Shown: positions 39,286 through 50,840 of the stretch, one piece after another
How positions within the stretch are numbered: the first letter of the stretch is position 1
Layout of the letters: every line of letters starts with the position of its first letter
NCBI RefSeq assembly: GCF_003086295.3
Contig: NC_092048.1
Location: forward strand, 72,458,841-72,522,840
Direction of reading: 5' to 3'
DNA from: Arachis hypogaea
Lineage: Eukaryota > Streptophyta > Magnoliopsida > Fabales > Fabaceae
DNA length: 64,000 nt
Position numbers and translations under genes: made by a program
The notes under the pieces: model-generated
Databases searched by the model: none
Told to the model about the DNA's origin: nothing
Seen by the model: the letters and a program-made list of their open reading frames with translations, nothing else

Positions 39286-40240
39286 CACTAAAAACCCTAG
39301 AAAACCCCAAAATCCTAAAAAACCCTAAAAACTCTAGAAAACACTAAAAAACACTAAAAATCCTAGAAAACCCTATAAACACTAAAAACCTTAGACAACC
39401 GTAAAAACCCTAAGAAACCCTAAAAATCCTAAAAAAGACTAAAAACTCAAGAAAACCCTAACTAAAAAATTAAAAACCCCTAGAAAACCCTAAAAAAATC
39501 CTAAAAACGCTAAAAACCCTAAAAAACCCCAAAAACACTGAAAAACTCTAAAAACCCCTATAAACCCCTAAAAATCCTAGAAAATCCTAAAAAACCCTAA
39601 AAACTCTAGAAAATCCTAAAAGACTCTAAAAACTATAAAAAAAACCCTAGAAAATCCAAAAAACACTAAAAACCCTAGAAAACCCTAAAAACCCTAAAAA
39701 CACTAAAAAACCCTAAAAACCCTAGAAAATCCTAAGAGACTCTAAAAACTCTAAAAAACCCTAGAAAACCCTAGAAAAACCTAAAAAACCCTAGAAAACC
39801 ATAAAAATCCTAAAAACCCTAGAAAACCCTAAAAATCCTAAAAAACTCTAAAAACTCTAAAAAACCCTAGAAAATCCTAAAAAATACTAAAAACCCTTGA
39901 AAACCCTAAAAACACTAAAAACCCTAGAAAACCCCAAAATCCTAAAAAACTCTAAAAACTCTAGAAAACACTAAAAATCCTAGAAAACCCTATAAACACT
40001 AAAAACCTTAGACAACCTTAAAAACCCTAAGAAACCCTAAAAATCCTAAAAAAGACTAAAAACTCAAGAAAACCCTAAAAACTCTAAAAAATTAAAAACC
40101 CCTAGAAAACCCTAAAAAAATCCTAAAAATGCTAAAAACCCTAAAAAACCCCAAAAACACTGAAAAACTCTAAAAACCCCTATAAACCCCTAAAAATCCT
40201 AGAAAATCCTAAAAAACCCTAAAAACTCTAGAAAATCCAA
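39286..40240 (-). repeat. Tandem duplication in A3, period about 627 bp, second copy partial
   Basis: The phrase CACTAAAAACCCTAG followed by AAAACCCCAAAATCC occurs at 39286 and again at 39913, with matching downstream order (CACTGAAAAACTCTAAAAAC, CCTATAAACCCCTAAAAATC). A1 and A2 have it once at that spot (15746, 27445). The second copy departs after about 330 bp. Confidence 0.8.
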
Positions 40241-43200
40241 AAAAACCCTAAAAACACTAAAAAACCCTAAAAACCCTAGAAAATCCTAGAAAACCCTAAA
40301 AAACCCTAAAAACACTAAAAAACCATAAAAATCCTAAAAACCCTAAAAAACCCTAAAAATCCTAAAAAACTCTAAAAACTCTAAAAAACCCTAGAAAATC
40401 CTAAAAAATACTAAAAACCCTTGAAAACCCTAAAAACACAAAAAACCCTAGAAAAACCTAAAAACCCTAGAAAATCCTAACAAACCCTAGAAAACCCTAA
40501 AAAACCCTAACATCCCTAGAAAACTCTAAAAATCCTAGAAAATCCTAACAAACCCTAGAAAACCCTAAAAAACCCTAGAAAATCCTAAAACGCAAAAAAA
40601 TGCTACAAAACACTAGAAAACCTAAAAAACCCTAGAAAAACTTAAAAAAAACCCTAGAAAACCGAAAAAACCATAACAGCCCTAGAAAATTCTAAAAAAC
40701 CCTAAAAACACTAGAAAACCCTATAAACACTAAAAAACCCTAAGAAACCCTAAAAATCCTAAAAAAGACTAAAAACTCAAGAAAACCCTAAAAAATCTAA
40801 AAAACTAAAAACCCCTAGAAAACCCTAAAAAATCCTAAAAACGCTAGAAAACCCTAAAAATCTTAAAAAACTCTAAATCCTCTAAAAAAATCCTAGAAAA
40901 TCCTAAAAAAACTATAAACCCTTGAAAATCCTAAAAACATAAAAAACCGTAGAAAATCCTAAAAAACCCTAGAAAACCATAAAAAATCCTAAAAACCCTA
41001 GAAAATCCTAAAAAACCCTAAAAACCATAGAAAATCCTAAAAGACTCTAAAAACTCTAAAAAAACCCGAGAAAACCCTAAAAAATCCTAAAAATCCTAAA
41101 AAATACTAAAAATCCCATAAAACCCTAAAAAACTAAAAACCGCAGAAAACCCTAAAAACACTAAAAAACTTTAGAAAAGTCTAGAAACCTAAAAAACTAA
41201 AAACCTAAAAAACTAAAAACCCCTAGAAAACCCAGAAAAATCCTAAAAATCCTAGAAAAACCTAAAAAACCCTAAAAACACTAAAAAACTCTAAAAACCC
41301 CTAGAAACCCCTAAAAACCCTAGAAAATCTTAGAAAATTCTAAGAAACTCTGAAAACTCTAAAAAACCCAAGAAAATCCTAAAAAAACACTAAAAACCCT
41401 AGAAAACCCTAAAAATCCTAAAAAACTCTAAAAACTCTAAAAAACCCTAGAAAATCCTAAAAAATACTAAAAACCCTTGAAAACCCTAAAAACAAAAAAA
41501 CCCTAGAAAACCCTAAAAAACACAAGAAAACCATAAAAAATCCTAAAAACCCTAGAAAACCCTAAAAATTCTACAAAATCCTAAAAAACCCTAAAAATCC
41601 TAGAAAATCCTAAAAGATTCTAAGAACTCTAAAAAATCTTAGAAATTGCTAAAAACACTAAAAACCCTAGAAAACCCTAAAAACCCTAAAAACACTAAAA
41701 ACCCTAGAAAATCCTAAAAAACCCTAAAAACACTAAAAAACTCTAAAAACCCCTAGAAACCCACAAAAACTCTATAAAATCCTAAAAAACCGTAAAATCC
41801 CTAGAGAATCCTAAGAGACTCTAAAAACTTTAAAAAACCCTAGGAAATCCTAAAAAACACTAAAAACCCTAGAAAATCCTAAAAACACTAAAAACCCTAG
41901 AAAAACCTAAAAAACGCTAGAATACCATAAAAATCCTAAAAACCCTAGAAAACCCTAAAATACTAAAAATCTCAAAAAGCTCTAAAAAACCCTAGAAAAT
42001 CCTAAAAAATACGAAAAACCCTTGAAAACCCTAAAAACACAAAAAAAAACTAGAAAACCATAAAAAATCATAAAAACCCTAAAAACCCTAGAAAACCCTA
42101 GAAAAACCTGAAAAACCCTAGAAAGCCATAAAAATCCTAAAAACCCTAGAAAACCCTAAAAATCCTAAAAAACTCTAAAAACTCTAAAAAACCCTAGAAA
42201 ATCCTAAAAAATACTAAAAACCGTTGAAAACCCTAGAAACACATAAAACCCCAGAAAAACCTAAAAACCCTAGAAAACCATTAAAAAAAATCCTAAAAAC
42301 CCTAGAAAACCCTAAAAATCCTACAAAACCCTAAAAAATCCTAACATCCCTAGAAAACCCTAAAAATCCTAGAAAATCCTAATAAACCCTAGAAAACCCT
42401 AAAAAATCCTAAAACCCCTAGAAAATCCTAAAAACCCTAGAAGACCCTAACAACCCTAGAAAAACCTAAAAAACCCTAACAACCATAGGAAACCCTTAAA
42501 AAACACTAAGAAAACATAAAAACCCTAAAAACCATAAAATACCTAAAAAATCCTAGAAATCCATAAAACGCAAAAAATGCTACAAAACACTAGAAAACCT
42601 AAAAAACCCTTGAAAAACTTTAAAAAAAAACCATAGAAAATCGTAAAAACCATAACAACGCTAGAAAATCCTAAAAAACCCTAAAAACGCTAGAAAACCC
42701 TATAAACACTAAAAACCTTAGACATCCCTAAAAACCCTAAAAAACTCTAAGAAACCCTAAAAATCCTAAAAAAGACTAAAAACTCTAAAAATCCTAAAAA
42801 CGCTAGAAAACCCTAAAAAAATCCTAAAAACACTAAAAACCCTAGAAAAACCTAAAAAACCCTAGAAAACCATAAAAAATCGTAAAAACCCTAGAAAACC
42901 CTAAAAATCTTTAAAAACTCTAAAAACTCTAAAAAACCCTAGAAAATCCTTAAAAAAACTATAAACCCTTGAAAATCCTAAAAACATAAAAAACCCTTGA
43001 AAATCCTAAAAAACCCTAGAAAACCATAAAAAATCCTAAAAACTCTAGAAAAACCTAAAAAACCCTAAAAACACTAAAAAACTCTAAAAACCCCTAGAAA
43101 CCCCTAAAACTCTAGAAAATCCTAAAAAACACTAAAAACCCTTGAAAATCCTAAAAAACCCTAAAAACCCTAGAAAATCCTAATATACTCTAAAAACTCT

Positions 43201-43331
43201 AAAAAAACCCTAGAAAATCCTAAAAAATACTAAAAACCCTAGAAAACCCTAAAAACTCTAAAAACCCTAGAAAAACCTAAAAAACCCTAGAAACCTTAGA
43301 GAACCCTAAAAATTCTAAAAAACTCTAAAAA

Positions 43332-43352
43332 CCCTAAACCCTAAACCCTAAA
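43332..43352 (-). repeat. Three perfect CCCTAAA heptamers in A3
   Basis: The homologue at about 9800-9830 reads CTCTAAAAACCCTAGAAAAT between the same flanks (AATTCTAAAAAACTC left, AATCCTAAAAAATAC right). The canonical tract therefore replaces two ordinary monomers. Confidence 0.87.
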
Positions 43353-45059
43353 ATCCTAAAAAATACTAAAAACCCTTGAAAACCCTAAAAACAAAAAAAA
43401 CCTTAGAAAAACCTAAAAAACCCTAGAAAACTATAAAAGAATCCTAAAAACCCTAGAAAACCCTAATAATCCTACAAAACCCTAAAAAACCCTAAAAACC
43501 CTAGAAAATCCTAAAAAACCTAAAAAAAATACTAAAAACCCCGGAAAATCCTAAAAAACCCTAAAAACACTTAAAAACTTTAGAAAAGCCTAGAAAACTC
43601 TAAAAAACACTAAGAAACCCTAAAAATCCTAAAAAGGACTAAAAACCCAAAACCCTAAAAACTCTAAAAAACTAAAAACCCCTAGAAAACCCTAAAAAAC
43701 CCTAAAAACACTAAAAAACTCAAAACACTATAAAGTCCTAAAAACCCTAGAAAATCCTAAAAAACCCTAAAAACCCTAAAAACCCTAGAAATCCTAAAAA
43801 ACCCTAAAAACCCTAGAAAATCCTAAAAGACTCTAAAAACTCTAAAAAAACCCTAGAAAATCCAAAAAACACTAAAAATCCAAAAACCTAAAAAACATAA
43901 ACCCTAGAAAACCCAAAAAACGCTAAAAACCCTAGAAAAGCCTAAAAAGCCCTAAGAAACCTAAAAATCCTAAAAAAGACTAAAAACCCAAGAAAACCTA
44001 AAAACTCTAAAAAACTAAAAACCCCTAGAAAACCCTAAAAAATCCTAAAAAGGCTAGAAAACCCAAAAAACCCTAAAAACTCTAAAACCCCTAAAAACCT
44101 AAAAATCTAAAAAAACCCTAAAAACCTAGAAAATCCTAAAAACCCTAAAACCCCTAGAAAATCCTAAGAGACTCTAAAAACTCTAAAAAACCCTAGAAAA
44201 CCCTAGAAAAACCTAAAAAACCCTAGAAAACCATAAAAAATCCTAAAAACCCTAGAAAACCCTAAAAAGCCCTAAGAAACCCTAAAAATCCTAAAAAAGA
44301 CTAAAAACCCAAGAAAACCCTAAAAACTCTAAAAAACTAAAAACCCCTAGAAAACCCTAAAAAATCCTAAAAAGGCTAGAAAACCCTAAAAAACCCTAAA
44401 AACTCTATAAACCCCTAAAAACCCTAGAAAATCCTAAAAAACCCTAAAAACCCTAGAAAATCCTAAAAAACCCTAAAACCCCTAGAAAATCCTAAGAGAC
44501 TCTAAAAACTCTAAAAAACCCTAGAAAACCCTAGAAAAACCTAAAAAACCCTAGAAAACCATAAAAATCCTAAAAACCCTAGAAAACCCTAAAAATCCTA
44601 AAAAACTCTAAAACTCTAAAAAACCCTAGAAAATCCTAAAAAATACTAAAAACCCTTGAAAACCCTAAAAACACAAAAAACCCTAGAAAATCCTAACAAA
44701 CCCTAAAAACCCTAAATCCCTAGAAAATCCTAAAAATCCTAAAAACCCTAGAAGACCCTAAAAACCCTAGAAAAACCTAAAAACCTAACAACCATAGAAA
44801 CCCTAAAAAACACTAAGAAAACATAAAAATCCTAGAAAACCATAAAATACCTAAAAAATCCTAGAAAATCCTAAAACGCAAAAAAAATGCTACAAAACAC
44901 TAGAAAACCTAAAAAACCCTAGAAAAACCCTAAAAACCATAGAAAACCCTAAAAACCTTAGAAAACCCTAAAATCCTAAAAAACTCTAAAAGCTCTAAAA
45001 ACCCTAGAAAATCCTAAAAAATACTAAAAACCCTTGAAAACCCTAAAAACACAAAAAAA

Positions 45060-46178
45060 AACTAAAAACCATAAAAATCCTAAAAACCCTAAAACCTAAA
45101 CCCTAGAAAATCCTAAGAGACTAAAAACTCAAAAAATAAAAACCTAAAAAACCCTAAAAAACCCTAAAAAATCCTAAAAAACCCTAGGAAAACCCCTAAA
45201 AATCCTAAAAACACTAAAAAACTAAAAAACCCTAGAAAATCCTAAAAACTAAAACCTTAAAACCTAAAAACACAAAAAACCCTAGAAAACCTAAAAAACC
45301 TAAAAACCATAAAAAAAATCCTAAAAAACTAAAAAACCCTAAAAAACCCAAAAAACCTAAAAACCTAAAAAATCCTAAAAACCCAAAAAGAAAATCCTAA
45401 AAACAAAACCTAAAAAACCTAAAAAAACCCTAAAAACCAAAATAAATTAAAAACCCTAAAAACTAAAACATAAAAACCTAGAAAAACCTAAAAAAACCCT
45501 AACAGAAACCCTAAAAAAACACTAGAAAACAAAAAACCCTAAAAACATAAAAAATCTAAAAAACCTAGAAACCCTAAACCCAGAAAAATCCTAAAAAACA
45601 CTAAAAATCCTAAAAAACCCTAAAAACCTTTAGAAAACCCTAAAACCTAAAAACCTAAAAACCCTAGAAAATCCTAAAAACCTATAAACTCTAAAAACCC
45701 TAAAAACTAAAAACCTAAAACCCCCAGAAAATCCCTAAAAAACTAAAACCCTAAAAACTAAAAAACTAAAACCTACGAAAACCCCTAAAAACCAAAAACT
45801 AAAAACCCCTAGAAAAACCCTAGAAATCCTAAAAAAAATTAAAAACCCTAAAAAAATCATAAAAAACTAAAAACTAAAAAACCCTAAAACCCTAAAAACC
45901 TAGAAAATCCTAAAACCTAAATCCTAAAAAACTCTAAAAACAAAACCCTAAAAACCCTAAAAAAATCCTAAAAAAATACTAAAAACCTAAAAACCTAAAA
46001 ACCCTAAAAACCTAAAACTCCTAAAAACCCATGAAAAACCTAAATATCTTTAAAAAACCTAAAAACTAAAAAACCCTAGAAAAAACCTAAATACCTAGAA
46101 ACAAAAAAAATAAAAAAAAAAACCCTAAAAAATCCTAAAAAACTAGAAAACCTAAAAACCCTAGAAAATCCTAAAAAA
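45060..46178 (-). other. Degraded-looking repeat next to the gap, probably low consensus quality
   Basis: Monomers such as CCTAAAAA, ACTAAAAA and A-runs replace CCCTAAAAA, and G is often missing. The change is gradual and one-directional (loss of bases), as expected from uncorrected long reads at a contig end. True decay is the alternative. Confidence 0.7.
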
Positions 46179-47178
46179 NNNNNNNNNNNNNNNNNNNNNN
46201 NNNNNNNNNNNNNNNNNNNNNNNNNNNNNNNNNNNNNNNNNNNNNNNNNNNNNNNNNNNNNNNNNNNNNNNNNNNNNNNNNNNNNNNNNNNNNNNNNNNN
46301 NNNNNNNNNNNNNNNNNNNNNNNNNNNNNNNNNNNNNNNNNNNNNNNNNNNNNNNNNNNNNNNNNNNNNNNNNNNNNNNNNNNNNNNNNNNNNNNNNNNN
46401 NNNNNNNNNNNNNNNNNNNNNNNNNNNNNNNNNNNNNNNNNNNNNNNNNNNNNNNNNNNNNNNNNNNNNNNNNNNNNNNNNNNNNNNNNNNNNNNNNNNN
46501 NNNNNNNNNNNNNNNNNNNNNNNNNNNNNNNNNNNNNNNNNNNNNNNNNNNNNNNNNNNNNNNNNNNNNNNNNNNNNNNNNNNNNNNNNNNNNNNNNNNN
46601 NNNNNNNNNNNNNNNNNNNNNNNNNNNNNNNNNNNNNNNNNNNNNNNNNNNNNNNNNNNNNNNNNNNNNNNNNNNNNNNNNNNNNNNNNNNNNNNNNNNN
46701 NNNNNNNNNNNNNNNNNNNNNNNNNNNNNNNNNNNNNNNNNNNNNNNNNNNNNNNNNNNNNNNNNNNNNNNNNNNNNNNNNNNNNNNNNNNNNNNNNNNN
46801 NNNNNNNNNNNNNNNNNNNNNNNNNNNNNNNNNNNNNNNNNNNNNNNNNNNNNNNNNNNNNNNNNNNNNNNNNNNNNNNNNNNNNNNNNNNNNNNNNNNN
46901 NNNNNNNNNNNNNNNNNNNNNNNNNNNNNNNNNNNNNNNNNNNNNNNNNNNNNNNNNNNNNNNNNNNNNNNNNNNNNNNNNNNNNNNNNNNNNNNNNNNN
47001 NNNNNNNNNNNNNNNNNNNNNNNNNNNNNNNNNNNNNNNNNNNNNNNNNNNNNNNNNNNNNNNNNNNNNNNNNNNNNNNNNNNNNNNNNNNNNNNNNNNN
47101 NNNNNNNNNNNNNNNNNNNNNNNNNNNNNNNNNNNNNNNNNNNNNNNNNNNNNNNNNNNNNNNNNNNNNNNNNNNNNN
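46179..47178. other. Assembly gap of exactly 1000 N
   Basis: A round-number run of N, so a scaffold placeholder of unknown true size. Sequence to the right restarts at a point equivalent to about 16078 in A1, so the flanks are not continuous copies of each other. Confidence 0.99.
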
Positions 47179-48184
47179 AAAAACTCTAGAAAATCCTAAG
47201 ACTCTAAAAACTATAAAAAAAAACCCTAGAAAATCCAAAAAAACACTAAAAACCCTAGAAAACCCTAAAAAACCCTAAAACACTAAAAAAACCCTAAAAA
47301 CCCTAGAAAATCCTAAGAGACTCTAAAAAACTCTAAAAAACCCTAGAAACCTTAGAAAAACCTAAAAAACCCTAGAAAACCATAAAAATCCTAAAAACCC
47401 TAAAAAACCCTAAAAATCCTAAAAAACTCTAAAAACTCTAAAAAAACCCTAGAAAATCCTAAAAATACTAAAAACCCTTGAAAACCCTAAAAACACAAAA
47501 ACCCTAGAAAAACCTAAAAACCCTAGAAAATCCTAACAAACCCTAGAAAACCCTAACATCCCTAGAAAACTCTAAAAATCCTAGAAAATCCTAACAAACC
47601 CTAGAAAACCCTAAAAAACCCTAGAAAATCCTAAAACGCAAAAAAATGCTACAAACACTAGAAACCTAAAAAACCCTAGAAAAACCTAAAAAAAACCCTA
47701 GAAAACCTAAAAAAAAAACCTAAAAAACTAAAAACTAAAAACTAAAAAACCTAAAAACACTAAAAAACCTAAAAAACCCTAAACCTAAAAAACTAAAAAC
47801 CGAAAACCTAAAAACCTAAAAAACTAAAACCCTAGAAAACCCTAAAAATCCTAACGCTAAAACCCTAAAAATCTAAAAAAACTCATCCTCTAAAAATCCT
47901 AGAAAACCTAAAAAACTTAAACCTGAAAATCCAAAAAAAAAAAACCGTAGAAAATCCTAAAAACCCTAGAAACCTAAAAAATCCTAAAACACTAGAAAAT
48001 TAAAAAACCTAAAAACCATAGAAAACCCTAAAAACTCTAAAAAACCTAAAAAAACCAAAACTCTAAAAACAAAAAAAAAAAACAAAAACCAAAAAACCTA
48101 AAAACTAAAAAACAAAAACCTAAAAAACTAAAACTAAAACTAAAAACCTAAAAAAAAAAAAAAAAAAAAAAAAATAAAAAAAAA

Positions 48185-48246
<62 letters not shown>

Positions 48247-48598
48247 AAAACCTAAAAAAGAAAAAAAAACTAAAATCTAAAAAAAAAAAATCTAAAAAAA
48301 ACCAAACTAAAAACCTAGAAAAAAAAAAAAAAACTAAAAAACCCTAAAACCCTAGAAAATCCTAAAAACTCTAAAAACTCTAAAAACCCTAGAAAGCCTA
48401 AAAACCCTAAAACCCTAAATAACAATAAAGACCCTAGAAAACTCTAAAAACCTAAAACCTAAAAACACTAGAAAAGCCTAAAATCCAAAACCTAAAAATC
48501 TAGAAAACCTAAAAACCAAAAAAATCTAAAAACATAAACAAAAAACCTAAAACCCTAAAAACTAAAACCCTAAAAACCGTAAAAAATTCTAAAACCCC
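47179..48598 (-). repeat. C-rich array, block C10, poorly preserved
   Basis: 47179-48050 follows the order of about 16078-16990 in unit A1, including the phrases AACAAACCCTAGAAAACC and AACGCAAAAAAATGCTAC. 48355-48598 follows 1060-1338. Between them are long A runs and monomers with missing C and G. No gene is seen. Confidence 0.83.
48150..48244 (+). repeat. Poly-A runs of 25 and 57 bases
   Basis: A runs at 48150-48174 and 48188-48244, separated by a few T and C. No run near this length exists elsewhere in the window. They sit in the centre of the low-quality stretch after the gap, which favours consensus error over a retroelement tail. Confidence 0.8.
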
Positions 48599-48600
48599 TC

Positions 48601-50325
48601 CAGGGTATTCTAGTATTTTCTAGGATTTTTATAGTTTTTTATGATTTTTTAGGGTATTTTAGGGTTTTCTAGGTTTTGATGGTTTCCTATTGTTTTCCAT
48701 AGTTTTTACGATTTTTTTGGGTTTTTAGGATTTTCTAGCATTTTTAGGGTTTTTTATGGTTTTCTAGGATTTTTTTAGATTTTTAGGATTTTCTAGTGTT
48801 TTCTAGGGTTTTAGGGTTTTCTAGGTTTTTAGGGTTTTCTAGGTTTTTCAGGGTTTTTATGGTTTTTCCAGGGTTTTTTGGATTTTTAGGGTTTTCTAGG
48901 GTTTTTTAGGGTTTTCTAGGGGTTTCAGGATTTTTTAAAGTTGAGGGTTTTTTAGGGTTTTCTAGGATTTTGTAGGTTTTTTGGATTTTTAGGGTTTCTA
49001 GAGTTTTTAGGATTTTTTAGGATTTTCTATGATTCTTAGGGTTTTTTAGGGTTTTCTAAGGTTTTCCTAGGATTTTCTGGGGTTTTCTAGGGTTTTCTGG
49101 AGTTCTTAGAGTTTTTAGGGTTTTCTAGGATCTTTTATGGTTTTCTAGGGTTTTCTAGAGTTCTTAGAGTTTCTTAGGGTTTTCTAGGGGTTTTAGGATT
49201 TTCTAGGGTTTTTAGATTTTTCTATGCTTTTTTAGGGATTTTCTAGGGTTTTGTAGCGTTTTCTAAGGTTTTGTAGTTTTTTTAGTGTTTTCTAGGATTT
49301 TTAGGGTTTTTAGGGTTTTCTAGGGTCTTTTTAAACTTTTTTTGGATTTTTAGGGTTTTTAGGATTTTTTTAGGGTTTTTAGGTTTTTTAGTGTTTCTAG
49401 GGTTTTTTTAAGGTTTTTTAGGGTTTTCTAGGGTTTTTAGTGCTTTAGGGTTTTCAAAGATTTTCTAGGGTTTTTTACGGTTTTCTAAGTTTTTGGGGTT
49501 TTCTTGTGTTCTTAGAGTATTTTAGGATTTTCAAGGGTTCTTTAGGATTTTCTAGGTTATTTAGGATTTTCTAGGGTTTTCTAGGATTTTTAGGGTTTTC
49601 TAGGGTTTTTTAGGGATTTCTAAAATTTTTTAGTTCTTTTAGTGTTTTTTAGGTTTTTTAGGATTTCCTAGGGTTTTTAGGATTTTCTAGGGTTTCTTGG
49701 GTTTTCTACGGTTTTCTACGGTTTTTAGGGTTTTCTAGGATTTTTTATGGTTTTCTAGGTTTTCTAGAGTTCTTAGAGTTTCTTAGGGTTTTCTAGGGGT
49801 TTTTAGGATTTTCTAGGGTTTTTAGATTTTTCGATGCTTTTTTAGGGATTTCTAGGGATTTTTAGGTTTTCTAGGGTTTTGTAGCGTTTTCTAAGGTTTT
49901 GTAGTTTTTTTAGTGTTTTCTAGGATTTTTCGGGTTTTTAGGGTTTTCTAGGGTCTTTTAAAGTTTTTTTTGGATTTTTTAGGGTTTTTAGGGTTTTTTA
50001 GGTTTTTTAGCTTTTTCTAGTGTTTCTAGGTTTTTTTAAGGTTTTTTAGGGTTTTCTAGTGTTTTTAGTGTTTTAAGGATTTTCAAAGATTTTCTAGGGT
50101 TTTTTACGGTTTTCTAGGGTTTTTGGGGTTTTCTTGTGTTCTTAGAGTTTTTTAGGATTTTCAAGGGTTTTTTAGGATTTTCTAGGGTTATTTAGGATTT
50201 TCTAGGGTTTTCTAGGATTTTTAGGGTTCTAGGGTTTTTTAGGTTTTTTAGAATTTCCTAGGTTTTTAGGATTTTCTAGGGTTTCTCGGGTTTTCTAGGG
50301 TTTTCTACGATTTTTAGGGTTTCTA
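48601..50325 (+). repeat. G-rich array, copy of block G2
   Basis: Same variants and order as 1341-3080, but many GGG triplets have lost a G (for example CTAGGTTTTGATGG near 48670 against CTAGGGTTTTGATGG in copy 1). The 615-bp tandem pair is kept at 49125-50328 with a period near 610. Confidence 0.9.
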
Positions 50326-50337
50326 GGATAGAAACCC
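50317..50337. other. Inverted repeat at orientation switch, copy of 3070-3090
   Basis: GGGTTTCTA (50317-50325), GGA, TAGAAACCC (50329-50337). Confidence 0.87.
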
Positions 50338-50770
50338 TAACAACGATAGAAAAAACCTTAAAAAATCTTAAAATCCCTAGAAAACCCTAAAAAACCCAAG
50401 AAAACCCTAAAAACTCTTAAAACTCTAGAAAACCCAAAAAACCCTAGAAAACCGTAAAAAAACCCTAGAAAACGCTAAAAACCCTAGATAATCCTAAAAA
50501 ACCCTAGAAAACCGTAAACAACCCTACAAACCCCTAAAAATACTAAAATCCTAGAAAACCCCAAAAACCATAGAAAACTCTAAAAACTGTAGAAAACCCT
50601 AAAAAAACCATAGGAAACCCGAAAAACCTAAAAAACCCTGGAAAAAAAAACCTTAGAAAACCTAAAATACCCTAAAAAAATCCCCAAAAAACCCTAAAAA
50701 CCCTAGAAAACACTAGAGAATTCTAGAAAACCATAAAAAATCCTAGAAAACCCTTAAATACCCTAAAATT
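50326..50770 (-). repeat. C-rich array, copy of block C2
   Basis: Same order as 3081-3525, with single-base losses in C and A runs. Nothing else is present. Confidence 0.9.
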
Positions 50771-50840
50771 TCCTAGGATTTTTTAGGGTTTTTTAGGTTT
50801 TCTAGGGTTGTTAGGGTTTTCTAAGAACTCTAGAAAACCC
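50771..50840 (+). repeat. Short inverted G-rich island 7
   Basis: TCCTAGGA at 50771-50778. GGGTTTTCTA (50814-50823) pairs perfectly with TAGAAAACCC (50831-50840). Copy of island 1 with the same AGAACTC loop. Confidence 0.9.

Larger units (their letters stand above)
32722..46178 (-). repeat. C-rich array, block C9, to the assembly gap
   Basis: 13.4 kb of CCCTAAAAA-type monomers, the longest stretch without an orientation change. Includes the end of A2 and the diverged unit A3. From about 45060 the monomers lose bases (CCT for CCCT, missing G), as in poorly polished sequence. No gene is seen. Confidence 0.9.
37535..46178 (-). repeat. Higher-order repeat unit A3, partial and chimeric
   Basis: Starts like A1 and A2 and follows them to about 41370, but with a 627-bp tandem duplication. 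It then continues as sequence of the 7850-10280 type instead of jumping at a canonical tract. Landmarks shared with that region include the CACTATAAAG/CACTATAAAC phrase (about 43728 and 10277) and CTTAGAGAACCCTAAAAATT (about 43295 and 9776). It lacks islands 3/5 and 4/6 before the gap. Confidence 0.82.

Noticed and set aside
46171..47238. Minus-strand open frame of 355 codons
   Set aside because: Almost all of it is the 1000-N gap; only about 20 real codons remain, and these are repeat sequence. Not a gene.
48150..48244. Poly-A tail of a retroposon
   Set aside because: No element body, no target-site duplication, and the run lies in the lowest-quality stretch beside the gap. Consensus error in A-rich monomers is simpler.
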